Origin: WHSV01 sp050693895
GTDB lineage: Bacteria > Actinomycetota > CADDZG01 > WHSQ01
Reading direction: 5' to 3'
Length of the DNA stretch: 64,000 bases
NCBI GenBank assembly: GCA_050693895.1
Contig: JBOGWS010000019.1
Coordinates: 1-64,000 of the forward strand
Below the pieces are notes generated by a model that was not told the origin of the DNA, made no database searches, and saw nothing but the letters and a program-made list of their open reading frames with translations. Positions 31,579 to 39,586 of the stretch are shown piece after piece. Position numbers and translations under genes: made by a program. The number at the start of each line of letters is the position of its first letter. Position 1 is the first letter of the stretch.

Positions 31579-34141
31579 CTACGTCCGTTACCTGATCTCG
31601 CTGGCGCTGATCGCGGCATGGGCCGCCGTCCCCTATCTTCTGCCGGGACGACTGTCGATCTTCGTGACGATTCTCATCTATGCACCGATCGTCATCGGAC
31701 TGTCGATGCTGGCGGGCTACGCTGGTCAAGCGTCGCTCGGTCAGGCCGCCTTCTTCGGCACCGGCGCCTACGTAAACGGGATTCTGATCTCCCAGTACGG
31801 AACGAACCCCTTGCTCGCCGGCGTCGTGGCGATCGCCTCCACCGGCCTCCTTGCCTACCTCGTTGGAGGACCCGTCTTGATGTTGCGTGGCCACTATCTT
31901 GTCATTGCAACACTTGGGTTCAACATCATCGTCGAAGTGTTCGCGAGGCAGCTCCGCAATCTGACCGGCGGAAACAGCGGCCTACCGGGAATCACCTCGC
32001 TCGAGATCGGAGCCTACGAGGGAGACGTCTTCTACTACTACGCGGCGGGACTGTTGACGATCGCCGCCATGCTGTTGTCGCGCAACCTGGTCCAGAGCCG
32101 TTTCGGACGGGCCCTGCAGGCGATCGAGACGAGTGAGACCGCCGCAGCGACGCTGTCCATTCGAAGCGCCCACTACAAGAATCTCGTGTTCGTGTGGAGT
32201 GCGCTCCTGGCGGGAGCAGCCGGAGTCCTCTACTCGGGTTGGGTCTCCTTTATCAGCCCCTCCACATTTGGCCTCAGCTTCTCGGTCGTGCTGCTGACGA
32301 TGGCAGTTGTTGGGGGAATCGCGTCGATTCCCGGGGCTCTCCTGGGAACGGCTCTGCTCGAGCTCTTGCGCGAGGAGCTGAAGAACGCGCCCGGCTGGCT
32401 CGGCGGAGGATCACCCGAGTCGGAAATCGTCGTCTTCGGAGTCCTGCTGGTTCTGATCGTGATGTTCGCGCCGGAGGGACTGTGGCCGAAGCTGGCACGG
32501 TTGCTGCCTCCCCTGCCGGGCAAACGCATGGAGCGCACCTCTGCGACCGGCGAAATCCAGTTCGACCGCGCGGACGAGAGCTCGGCAGTCCTTTCGACGA
32601 GCGGATTGACCCGCCGGTTCGGTGGTCTGACCGCGGTCAAGAAGGTGGACCTGGAGGTCGGGCCGGGCCGGATCTTCGCTGTCATCGGACCGAACGGCGC
32701 CGGCAAGACCACCCTTCTGAATCTGATGTCCGGCGTCCTTACGGCGTCCGCCGGGGACATCGACGTGGCCGGTCGATCGGTCGCCGGATCCCCGGCCCAC
32801 CGAATCGCGAGCCTGGGCGTCGCGCGCAGCTGGCAGACTCCTCGGCTGTTCTCGCTCCTGAGCGTCCTCGATAACGTCAAGGTCGGTGTTCACCGGCAGA
32901 GTCGCGCGGGCTTCGTGCGCAGCGCCCTGACTCTCGCGCGGGCCGAAGAACAACGGATCGAAGGTCAAGCGCTGGCGGCGTTGGACCTCGTCGGAATTCG
33001 TGACAAGGCCGACGATCGAGTTTCGACGCTGTCCTTCGGCGCTCAACGTCTCGTCGAGCTCGCTCGGGCACTCGCCTCTGGGCCCCGCCTGCTTCTCCTC
33101 GACGAGCCCGCATCGGGACTCACATCAACCGAGCGCGACCAGCTCGTGGCTCTTATCAGGACGGTTCAGATTGAGGGAGTGGCGGTTGTGCTCGTCGAGC
33201 ACAACGTCGAAATGGTCATGAACCTGGCGGATGAGGTTCTCGTACTCCACCACGGTGAAGTACTTGCGCGCGGCACTCCGAACGAGATCAAGGCCGACTC
33301 GGCGGTGATCGCTGCGTATCTCGGAGAGGCCGGTGATCGCCCTCCTGCCGTGCCCGTTGTGCGATCGGGTGAGCCGCTCTTCTCGGTCGAGGGTCTCAGT
33401 TCGGGTTACGGCCAGGTTCATGTACTGCACGACGTGGGCATGCAGGTTCACTCGGGTGAGGTCGTGGCCGTACTCGGTCGCAACGGTGCCGGCAAGACAA
33501 CCTTGACGAAGGCGATCATGGGATTCATCAGGTGCGAGGGACGGGTTCGTCTGAACGAGGTCGTCATCACGGGACGGTCGCCGGAGGCCATCACGGGCCT
33601 GGGCCTCTCTCTCGTGCCCGAGCGGCGCCAGCTACTCGAGTCGATGACCGTGCGCGATCACCTCGACCTGGGGGCCTATTCCCGCCGAAGATCGGCGAGC
33701 TCCGCCGAGGTTCGTCGCGACATCGAGCGTTGTTACGAGTTGTTCCCAATCCTGCGCGAGAAAGAGCACGATATCGCCCGCTCGCTATCAGGAGGGCAGC
33801 AACAAATGCTCGCGATTGCTCGGGCTCTCATGGCCCGGCCGAAATTGCTCCTGCTCGACGAGCCCCTCCTCGGTTTGGCTCCGCGCGTGGTCGAGGACAT
33901 CCTGGACACCATCACCCGGTTGAGGGCCGACGGCATCGGAGTGGTGGTGGTCGAGCAAAACGTCGGGGCTGTGTTGCCGGTGACCGATCGCGCCTACGTA
34001 CTCGAAAACGGGCGAGTCGTGCTCTCGGATAGCGCCGCAAGACTCATGAACTCTTCCGAGCTGAAAGCGGCTTTCCTCGGCAGAGACTTGGGCAATGGCA
34101 AGCAACCGAAAATAGCGGCGAGTGAGCGGAAGGAGGGCTAG
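31571..34141 (+). CDS. LivM-LivG-LivF fusion: permease plus two ABC ATPases in one chain
   Basis: An 856-aa protein combining three proteins that are normally separate. Residues 1 to about 315 are a LivM permease (GYAGQASLGQAAFFGTGAYV; loop SRFGRALQAIETSETAAATL). Residues about 345-590 are a LivG-type ATPase with Walker A GPNGAGKTTLLN near 372, Q-loop VARSWQTPRLFSLLSVLDNV, signature LSFGAQRLVELARAL and Walker B LLLLDEPASGL. Residues about 605-845 are a LivF-type ATPase with Walker A GRNGAGKTTLTK near 635, signature SLSGGQQQMLAIARAL and Walker B LLLLDEPLLGLAP. No frameshift or internal stop is seen and the linkers are short. The ATG at 31571 follows GAGGAGG and overlaps livH. Confidence 0.93.
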   Translation: MTSYVRYLISLALIAAWAAVPYLLPGRLSIFVTILIYAPIVIGLSMLAGYAGQASLGQAAFFGTGAYVNGILISQYGTNPLLAGVVAIASTGLLAYLVGGPVLMLRGHYLVIATLGFNIIVEVFARQLRNLTGGNSGLPGITSLEIGAYEGDVFYYYAAGLLTIAAMLLSRNLVQSRFGRALQAIETSETAAATLSIRSAHYKNLVFVWSALLAGAAGVLYSGWVSFISPSTFGLSFSVVLLTMAVVGGIASIPGALLGTALLELLREELKNAPGWLGGGSPESEIVVFGVLLVLIVMFAPEGLWPKLARLLPPLPGKRMERTSATGEIQFDRADESSAVLSTSGLTRRFGGLTAVKKVDLEVGPGRIFAVIGPNGAGKTTLLNLMSGVLTASAGDIDVAGRSVAGSPAHRIASLGVARSWQTPRLFSLLSVLDNVKVGVHRQSRAGFVRSALTLARAEEQRIEGQALAALDLVGIRDKADDRVSTLSFGAQRLVELARALASGPRLLLLDEPASGLTSTERDQLVALIRTVQIEGVAVVLVEHNVEMVMNLADEVLVLHHGEVLARGTPNEIKADSAVIAAYLGEAGDRPPAVPVVRSGEPLFSVEGLSSGYGQVHVLHDVGMQVHSGEVVAVLGRNGAGKTTLTKAIMGFIRCEGRVRLNEVVITGRSPEAITGLGLSLVPERRQLLESMTVRDHLDLGAYSRRRSASSAEVRRDIERCYELFPILREKEHDIARSLSGGQQQMLAIARALMARPKLLLLDEPLLGLAPRVVEDILDTITRLRADGIGVVVVEQNVGAVLPVTDRAYVLENGRVVLSDSAARLMNSSELKAAFLGRDLGNGKQPKIAASERKEG

Positions 34142-34180
34142 GGCAACTTCAGCGTCCTATTCAAGAATGGGGGAACAACG

Positions 34181-35374
34181 ATGAACAGATCGAGGAGGGT
34201 CAGCGCGCTACTTGGGGCGGTGCTCATCGTCGTGGGAGCTGCATGTTCGGCACCGACGGACACGGCGAGTGGCGACGAGACGATACGCATCGGAATTGTC
34301 GTCTCGGTGACTGGTACCGCCAGCTCGCTGGGCGAACCAGAACGCAATACCGTTCAACTGTTCGAAGAAGAGTTCAGTGAGATTGGTGGGACCGAGGTCG
34401 AGTGGATAATCGAGGACGACGCGAGCGACCCCACTGAAGCCGTTACCGCCGTCAAGCAGATGATCGACCAGGAGAACGTGCACGCCGTCGTCTGTTGCAC
34501 GGTGTCGCCCAACAGTTTGGCGATCATCGAAACCATCGATGGAGACGAGGTTCCGAACATCTCACTCGCGGCATCCGCCCAGATTGTGGAGCCGGCTGCA
34601 GAAAGAAAGTGGGTCTTCAAGACTCCGCAGAACGATGCACTGATGGTCGACGTGTTGACCGACCACATGCTCGAGCAGGGGATTGAGAGTGTCGCCTTTC
34701 TCGGCTTCGACGACGCGTATGGCGAGGGAGGTCTGGCGGCGTTCGAGCAGATCATCTCCGAGAAACCTATAGAGATGACCGGCGCAGAGACCTTCGCTCG
34801 TGAGGACACGGACGTCACCGCGCAACTCACGCAACTCTCGAGAGACAACCCCGACGCGTATCTCATATGGGCGATTCCGCCTGGCGCTGACGTCGCTCAG
34901 AAGAATCTCGTCGATCTGGGGCTCGAGGGCGTCGTCTACCAGAGTCACGGTGTCGCGAATGCGACCTTCCTCGAGCTCGGGGGTAACGCCATCGAGGGGA
35001 CCTTTCTCCCGGCCGGCAAGCTGCTGACTGCCGACGACCTCCCGGACGACGACGAGCAGAAGGATGTCCTCCTCGCCTATCGCGACGGCTACGAGGAGGA
35101 GTACGGAGAGGGGAGTGCCAACACGTTCGGCGGGCACGCGTACGACGCCATGCTGGTACTCGAGGGGGCCCTGGAGCGCGCCCTGGAGAGCGATGCGGAC
35201 CCCTCCGACGTCGAGGCCTTCAGGTCGACCCTGCGCGACGAGATCGAGGCCACCAGCGAACTTGCGGGAACCGGCGGAGTGTTCAGCTACTCCACCGATG
35301 ATCACGCGGGTCTCGACACTGAAGCGGTGGTGATGCTCGAGGTCAGCGGCGGAGATTGGAGCCTGATCGAGTAG
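34181..35374 (+). CDS. livK: ABC transporter substrate-binding lipoprotein of the second Liv-type system
   Basis: A 397-aa receptor. A lipoprotein signal (VSALLGAVLIVVGAAC) gives Cys22 as the probable lipid anchor. The mature domain begins IRIGIVVSVTGTASSLGEPE, and the type I fold continues with VEWIIEDDASDPTEAVTAVK, VHAVVCCTVSPNSLAIIETI and FLGFDDAYGEGGLAAFEQII. Ser/Thr and backbone contacts in the first loop fit recognition of a carboxylate, as in benzoate- or phenylacetate-binding relatives, but this is not proof. It follows the fused transporter gene after 39 bases with GGGGGAA before the ATG. It is the last gene of the plus-strand block. Confidence 0.92.
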   Translation: MNRSRRVSALLGAVLIVVGAACSAPTDTASGDETIRIGIVVSVTGTASSLGEPERNTVQLFEEEFSEIGGTEVEWIIEDDASDPTEAVTAVKQMIDQENVHAVVCCTVSPNSLAIIETIDGDEVPNISLAASAQIVEPAAERKWVFKTPQNDALMVDVLTDHMLEQGIESVAFLGFDDAYGEGGLAAFEQIISEKPIEMTGAETFAREDTDVTAQLTQLSRDNPDAYLIWAIPPGADVAQKNLVDLGLEGVVYQSHGVANATFLELGGNAIEGTFLPAGKLLTADDLPDDDEQKDVLLAYRDGYEEEYGEGSANTFGGHAYDAMLVLEGALERALESDADPSDVEAFRSTLRDEIEATSELAGTGGVFSYSTDDHAGLDTEAVVMLEVSGGDWSLIE

Positions 35375-35385
35375 ACGGTTGGGGG

Positions 35386-35420
35386 CCGCCGCAGGCTTGA
35401 CTCAGACTAGCTTGCGGCGG
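35386..35420. terminator. Possible convergent terminator hairpin
   Basis: CCGCCGCAGGC and GCTTGCGGCGG pair over 11 positions with one G-T wobble around a 13-base loop, between the convergent livK and paaK genes and overlapping the end of paaK. There is no T-tract on the plus strand. Confidence 0.4.
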
Positions 35421-36745
35421 TCCTCGACCCTGTTGAGCTTTCCGCCCTCGCTCCGAGGAACGGTGCCGGGGGCCTTCAACACGACGCTTGCGGTCACACC
35501 GAGCGACTCCTTGAGGCCATGCTGGATCTTGCCGCGCAATCCGGTCAGGAACTCGTCCGCACCGACGACCTCGTCGTTGAGCACGTCGCCGCCCACCCTC
35601 TGAAAGACCTCCTCGGTTACCTCCGTTTCGACCGACAGCTCGTCAAGTGTGCCCTCGCGGGAAACGACCAACCGGTAGTGCGGCGACACCTCCGCACTGC
35701 CGCCCAGAACCAGTTCGACCTCGGTGGGATAGAGGTTCACGCCGCGGATGATGAGCATGTCGTCGGTCCGCCCTTTGATGAGTGCCATGCGTCGTAGCGT
35801 TCGTCCGCAACTGCACTCCTCACTGGACATCGACGTGATATCGCCCGTCCAGTAGCGCAACAGCGGGAGCGCTTGCTTCGTGAGAGTCGTGAGGACGAGT
35901 ACTCCCTCCCGGCCCTCGGGCACAGGCTCAACGGTGATCGGGTCAAGGATCTCGGGAAAGAAGTGGTCCTCGTTCACGTGGCTCCCCGCCCGCTCCTCGA
36001 CGCATTCGCAGGAGACACCGGGGCCGATGATCTCGCTCAGACCGTAGATGTTCGATGCCCTGAGCCCCAGGCCGGCATCGACCTCCTCACGCATCATCTC
36101 GGTCCAGGGCTCGGCCCCCAGGATGCCCAGGCTCAACGAGATGTCCTCGGGAGCAACTCCCCGTTCGGCGAACTCCTGCGCGAGCGTGAGGCCGTAGCTC
36201 GGCGTGCACGAGATCATGTCGGGCCGAAAGTCGGTGATCAACATGATCTGTCGCTCCGTCATTCCACCCGACACCGGTACGACCGTCATGCCGAGTCGCT
36301 CGGCGCCGTAATGAAGTCCCAGGCCGCCGGTGAAGAGCCCGTAGCCGTACGCGTTGTGCAGCATCATTGTTGGCTCGGCCCCCGCCATCGCGAGGCAACG
36401 AGCGTTCATCCGGGCGAACAGATCGACATCGTCGCGCGTGTAGCCGACAACCGTCGGCTTCCCTGTGGTTCCGCTGGATGCGTGAACGCGGCTGATCTGG
36501 TCCCGTTCCACGCCGAAGAGTCCGAACGGGTAGTGGTCGCGGAGGTCATTCTTGCGCGTGATCGGAAGGCTGACGATGTCCTGGATGGTCGAGATATCGC
36601 CCGGCTTCACACCGGTCTCGTCGAAATTGTTGCGGTAGAAGTCGACTCGTTCGTAAACGCGCGCCGCAAGAGCCGCCAGGTGCTCCGACTGCAGCTTCCT
36701 CAGGTCGGCAACCGGCATGGATTCGAACTCGGCTTCGAAGATCAA
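35402..36745 (-). CDS. paaK: Phenylacetate-CoA ligase family protein
   Basis: A 447-aa adenylate-forming enzyme of the PaaK type. The nucleotide loop RVHASSGTTGKPTVVGYTRD has the PaaK 'SSGTTGkPtvv' form. The aromatic pocket region is MLHNAYGYGLFTGGLGLHYG, the A5-like motif is IYGLSEIIGPGVSCEC, and the hinge RYWTGDITSM precedes the C-terminal domain with KGRTDDMLIIRGVNLYPTEV. It converts phenylacetate or a hydroxylated analogue to the CoA thioester with ATP. No other clear phenylacetyl-CoA epoxidase (paaABCDE) gene is in the window. Its position next to the hpa block suggests a related aromatic acid substrate. It converges with the livK gene and stands alone. Confidence 0.9.
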   Translation of the reverse strand: MIFEAEFESMPVADLRKLQSEHLAALAARVYERVDFYRNNFDETGVKPGDISTIQDIVSLPITRKNDLRDHYPFGLFGVERDQISRVHASSGTTGKPTVVGYTRDDVDLFARMNARCLAMAGAEPTMMLHNAYGYGLFTGGLGLHYGAERLGMTVVPVSGGMTERQIMLITDFRPDMISCTPSYGLTLAQEFAERGVAPEDISLSLGILGAEPWTEMMREEVDAGLGLRASNIYGLSEIIGPGVSCECVEERAGSHVNEDHFFPEILDPITVEPVPEGREGVLVLTTLTKQALPLLRYWTGDITSMSSEECSCGRTLRRMALIKGRTDDMLIIRGVNLYPTEVELVLGGSAEVSPHYRLVVSREGTLDELSVETEVTEEVFQRVGGDVLNDEVVGADEFLTGLRGKIQHGLKESLGVTASVVLKAPGTVPRSEGGKLNRVEDRRKLV

Positions 36746-36842
36746 GGCGCGCCCCCTCTAGCTCAGCATCTTCCGACATTCTGACCCGCTGAGCGAGTCT
36801 GTGGGTCACGAGAAGGCGCCGAGTCACCAAGGGACGCGACGG

Positions 36843-36868
36843 GGGGGCCGGGCCACCGCCCGGCCCCC
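36843..36868 (-). terminator. GC-rich hairpin downstream of fdhA
   Basis: GGGGGCCGGGC and its exact complement form an 11-bp stem around the 4-base loop CACC, 16 bases after the fdhA stop codon. No T-tract follows, so it is a hairpin-only terminator candidate. Confidence 0.55.
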
Positions 36869-36883
36869 TAGCGAGCGTGAGGG

Positions 36884-38107
36884 TTACGCGGCTCCGACCA
36901 GACCGTGTGGGTCCAGCACGAACTTCTTGCTGGCGCCCTTGTCGAAGTCCTTGTATCCCTGCGGCGCGTCGTCCAGTGTGATCACGGTCGCATTGACGGC
37001 TTTCGCGATCTGCACCTTGTCGTTCAGGATCGCTTGCATCAATGGGCGGTGATACATCATGACCGGGCACTGACCGGTCGTGAAGACGTGCGACTTTGCC
37101 CAGCCGAGCCCGATACGAATGCTGAGTGATCCCTCTTTGGCGGCGTCGTCTGCCGCACCGGGATCTCCCGTGACGTAGAGACCTGGAATACCCAGGCGGC
37201 CCCCCGCCTTAGCGACGGTCATGATCGAATTCAGGACGGTTGCCGGAGCCTCCTCCGCAGCACCTGCGCCGTGTCCACGCGCCTCGAACCCGACACAGTC
37301 GACGGCGGCGTCCACCTCAGGAATTCCGAGGATCTGATCGATCTGCTCGTGCAGAGGGGTGTCCTGCCGCAGGTCCACGGTCTCGCATCCGAAACTCCGC
37401 GCCTGAGCAAGGCGCTCATCGATCAGGTCGCCCACGATGACCGCGGCCGCGCCGAGGAACTGCGCGGAGTGAGCCGCGGCCAGACCGACCGGGCCCGCAC
37501 CAGCGATGTAGACGGTGGATCCGGGACCGACGCCCGCCGTGTAAACCCCGTGAAAACCGGTCGGGAAAATGTCCGACAGCATCGTAAGGTCCTTGATCTT
37601 GGCCATCGCCTGGTCCTTGTCGGGGAACTTCAGGAGATTGAAGTCGGCGTAGGGGACCATCACGTACTCGGCCTGGCCGCCAACCCATCCGCCCATGTCG
37701 ACATAGCCGTAGGCGGACCCGGGACGAGCCGGATTCACATTCAGGCAGATTCCCGTCTTGCGCTCTTTACAGTTCGAGCACCGTCCGCACGCGATGTTAA
37801 AGGGAACGGAAACTAGATCGCCTTCCTTGATGAACTCGACATCCCGTCCCGCCTCGATCACTTCGCCGGTGATCTCGTGCCCGAGCACCAGGTTCTCCGG
37901 AGCCGTTGTACGTCCTCGAACCATGTGCTGGTCGCTGCCGCAGATGTTGGTCGACACGATCTTGAGAATGACACCGTGGTCGCACTTACGGCCGATGTTG
38001 CGCTTGTCCACGCCCGGGCCGTCCTTGAGAACGAGCTCCGGGTAATCAATCGTTTGAACCTCGACTTTTCCCGGTCCTATGTAAGCAACCGCCTTGTTTC
38101 CTCCCAT
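36884..38107 (-). CDS. fdhA: Glutathione-independent formaldehyde dehydrogenase (zinc-dependent MDR)
   Basis: A 407-aa medium-chain zinc dehydrogenase of the Pseudomonas FdhA / formaldehyde dismutase type. The catalytic zinc region is NICGSDQHMVRGRT with GHEITGEVIEAGRDVEF, and the structural zinc site is ACGRCSNCKERKTGICLNVN (four Cys). The family insertion PGSAYGYVDMGGWVGGQAEY is diagnostic, and the NAD motif is VYIAGAGPVGLAAAHSAQFLG. It oxidises formaldehyde with tightly bound NAD and needs no thiol cofactor. It is a single-gene unit ending in a GC hairpin, with yjbQ about 160 bases upstream on the same strand. A detoxification role is the simplest reading. Confidence 0.93.
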   Translation of the reverse strand: MGGNKAVAYIGPGKVEVQTIDYPELVLKDGPGVDKRNIGRKCDHGVILKIVSTNICGSDQHMVRGRTTAPENLVLGHEITGEVIEAGRDVEFIKEGDLVSVPFNIACGRCSNCKERKTGICLNVNPARPGSAYGYVDMGGWVGGQAEYVMVPYADFNLLKFPDKDQAMAKIKDLTMLSDIFPTGFHGVYTAGVGPGSTVYIAGAGPVGLAAAHSAQFLGAAAVIVGDLIDERLAQARSFGCETVDLRQDTPLHEQIDQILGIPEVDAAVDCVGFEARGHGAGAAEEAPATVLNSIMTVAKAGGRLGIPGLYVTGDPGAADDAAKEGSLSIRIGLGWAKSHVFTTGQCPVMMYHRPLMQAILNDKVQIAKAVNATVITLDDAPQGYKDFDKGASKKFVLDPHGLVGAA

Positions 38108-38270
38108 TCAAAAAACACCCTTTCGAAGCAATCAGTTTGCATCGTCAAGGGAGCCCTATGAGCAAGGCGCATCGCGTCATGAGCAGGACGACATCGCACC
38201 GGCTACCACCCCCCAAGAATCGGTGCCGGTTGGAGCTCTCACTCTATTCCTCTGCCCGCTGAATGCCCAG

Positions 38271-38732
38271 TTACTCGCCGATGGCCTTGATCACCAGGCG
38301 TTTGTTGCGCCGGCCGTCGAACTCGACGTAGAAGACCGCCTGCCAGGGCCCGAGGTCCAGCTTGCCCTCGGTGATCGGCACGATGACCTGGTGGTGCATG
38401 AGCATGTTCTTGAGATGCGCGTCGCCGTTGTCCTCGCCTCCTCGGTGGTGCCGGTAGTCGCCGGGGTCGGGCAGCAGCTGTTCGGCCGTTTCGTTGGCCG
38501 GCGGTTTCCAGGAAGGAGGAGCGATCTTGTCCAGCCACTCGAGAGCATCTGCCTGGATGCCGGGCTCGTCGTCATTGATCCACACGGCCGCGGTGATGTG
38601 CATCGCGGAGACGAGCACCATGCCCTCTTGAATACGGGACTCCTCGACGGTGGCTGCGACATCCTCGGTAATACGGACGAACTCCCGCCGCTCGTTCGTA
38701 TTGAAGGTCCGGTAGGCGGTGTGAGATTTCAT
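38271..38732 (-). CDS. yjbQ: YjbQ / UPF0047 family protein (secondary thiamine-phosphate synthase family)
   Basis: A 153-aa protein of the UPF0047 fold: FVRITEDVAATVEESRIQEG, then VSAMHITAAVWINDDEPGIQ (the 'vfvpHTtaai.inE.e.g...D' core with its His), then HLKNMLMHHQVIVPITEGKL with the second conserved His cluster, and GPWQAVFYVEFDGRRNKRLV at the end. Conserved His residues suggest a metal site. The E. coli homologue has weak thiamine-phosphate synthase activity, but the physiological role is unsettled. It diverges from the DUF6458 gene and is slightly longer than the usual 130-140 aa. Confidence 0.88.
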   Translation of the reverse strand: MKSHTAYRTFNTNERREFVRITEDVAATVEESRIQEGMVLVSAMHITAAVWINDDEPGIQADALEWLDKIAPPSWKPPANETAEQLLPDPGDYRHHRGGEDNGDAHLKNMLMHHQVIVPITEGKLDLGPWQAVFYVEFDGRRNKRLVIKAIGE

Positions 38733-38850
38733 GAGCGCCTCCTTATCGGTTTGATCGGCGAGGTATCAATCACGCTCGAGATCAATTCGACCCTCTCGGC
38801 CCGGATAGTGCGAGACTGAACGCTGCGATTTCACATCCAAGGAGCGAGAT

Positions 38851-39063
38851 ATGGCAATAGGGACCTCGTTGTTTCTCCTCGCCGCCGGAGCGATCCTGAA
38901 GTTCGCCGTGGAGGCTGAGGTTGCCGGGATCGATCTCGAGGTCGTCGGCGTGATCCTCATGGTGATCGGTGGACTGGGGATTCTGCTCTCGTTGTTCATG
39001 TTGAACCGCAGTCGCACGACTCGTGTCGAGCGGCGGTACTACGACGACGGGTCCCCGCGCTAG
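38851..39063 (+). CDS. DUF6458 family small membrane protein
   Basis: A 70-aa protein with two hydrophobic segments (IGTSLFLLAAGAILKFAVEA and VVGVILMVIGGLGILLSLFM) joined by VAGIDLEVVG, and a basic, Tyr-rich tail. This is the compact form of the actinobacterial DUF6458 family; the function is unknown. The ATG follows AAGGAGCGAG seven bases upstream. It converges with the FlK-like thioesterase gene five bases away. Confidence 0.82.
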   Translation: MAIGTSLFLLAAGAILKFAVEAEVAGIDLEVVGVILMVIGGLGILLSLFMLNRSRTTRVERRYYDDGSPR

Positions 39064-39067
39064 CCCT

Positions 39068-39586
39068 TCAGGAACGTCGTTCGGCGTCCAGGAAGATGTC
39101 GGGACGGCGCTGTCGCTTGGCTTCCTGATAGAGGTTCCAACGCTTCTCCAGGTCGTCGAATCCCGATTGCACTTTGGTGGCGGGCAGAACGACCTGCTCG
39201 GTCGAGCCCGTTGCGATGAGGTCGCCGAGCTCGGAGGTCGCCGTGCACTCGCAGACGATCTTGCGCCCCTCGGTCCTGACGTGCTTCGCGATTACCTCGA
39301 CGCGCATCCCCGGGAGAGCCGAGGCCATGTGTCTGACTTCAACCGCCGTCCCGAGGCCCTCATCGGCCTTCTCCAGGAACGGGAGGAGGACCTTCCGGCC
39401 GGCCTCTTCCATATGGCGAGCGATCCAATAGGTCGCGTAGACGGGATGGATCTTGCCCAGCTCGCCGAAGTCGACGGTCATCTCTTCGGTGATCACGACG
39501 CCGAGATGGCCCTCGTAACCCTGTGGGATGACTTGCACTAGGCGTCCCGCTACTTCCTCGTGAGTCTCAGTCGGACGCCCGCCCAC
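39068..39586 (-). CDS. FlK-like acyl-CoA thioesterase (hotdog fold)
   Basis: A 172-aa protein whose central part matches the fluoroacetyl-CoA thioesterase FlK / thioesterase_2 hotdog family: GKIHPVYATYWIARHMEEAG (Thr and Glu of the FlK-type catalytic set), LGTAVEVRHMASALPGMRVE (the His), and GSTEQVVLPA at the end. A Trp- and Lys-rich C-terminal extension (EKRWNLYQEAKRQRRPDIF) of about 35 residues is not typical. It hydrolyses an acyl-CoA; the true substrate is unknown. The start overlaps the end of nadB by 37 bases, so it is coupled to the enoyl-CoA hydratase/nadB pair. Confidence 0.8.
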   Translation of the reverse strand: MGGRPTETHEEVAGRLVQVIPQGYEGHLGVVITEEMTVDFGELGKIHPVYATYWIARHMEEAGRKVLLPFLEKADEGLGTAVEVRHMASALPGMRVEVIAKHVRTEGRKIVCECTATSELGDLIATGSTEQVVLPATKVQSGFDDLEKRWNLYQEAKRQRRPDIFLDAERRS

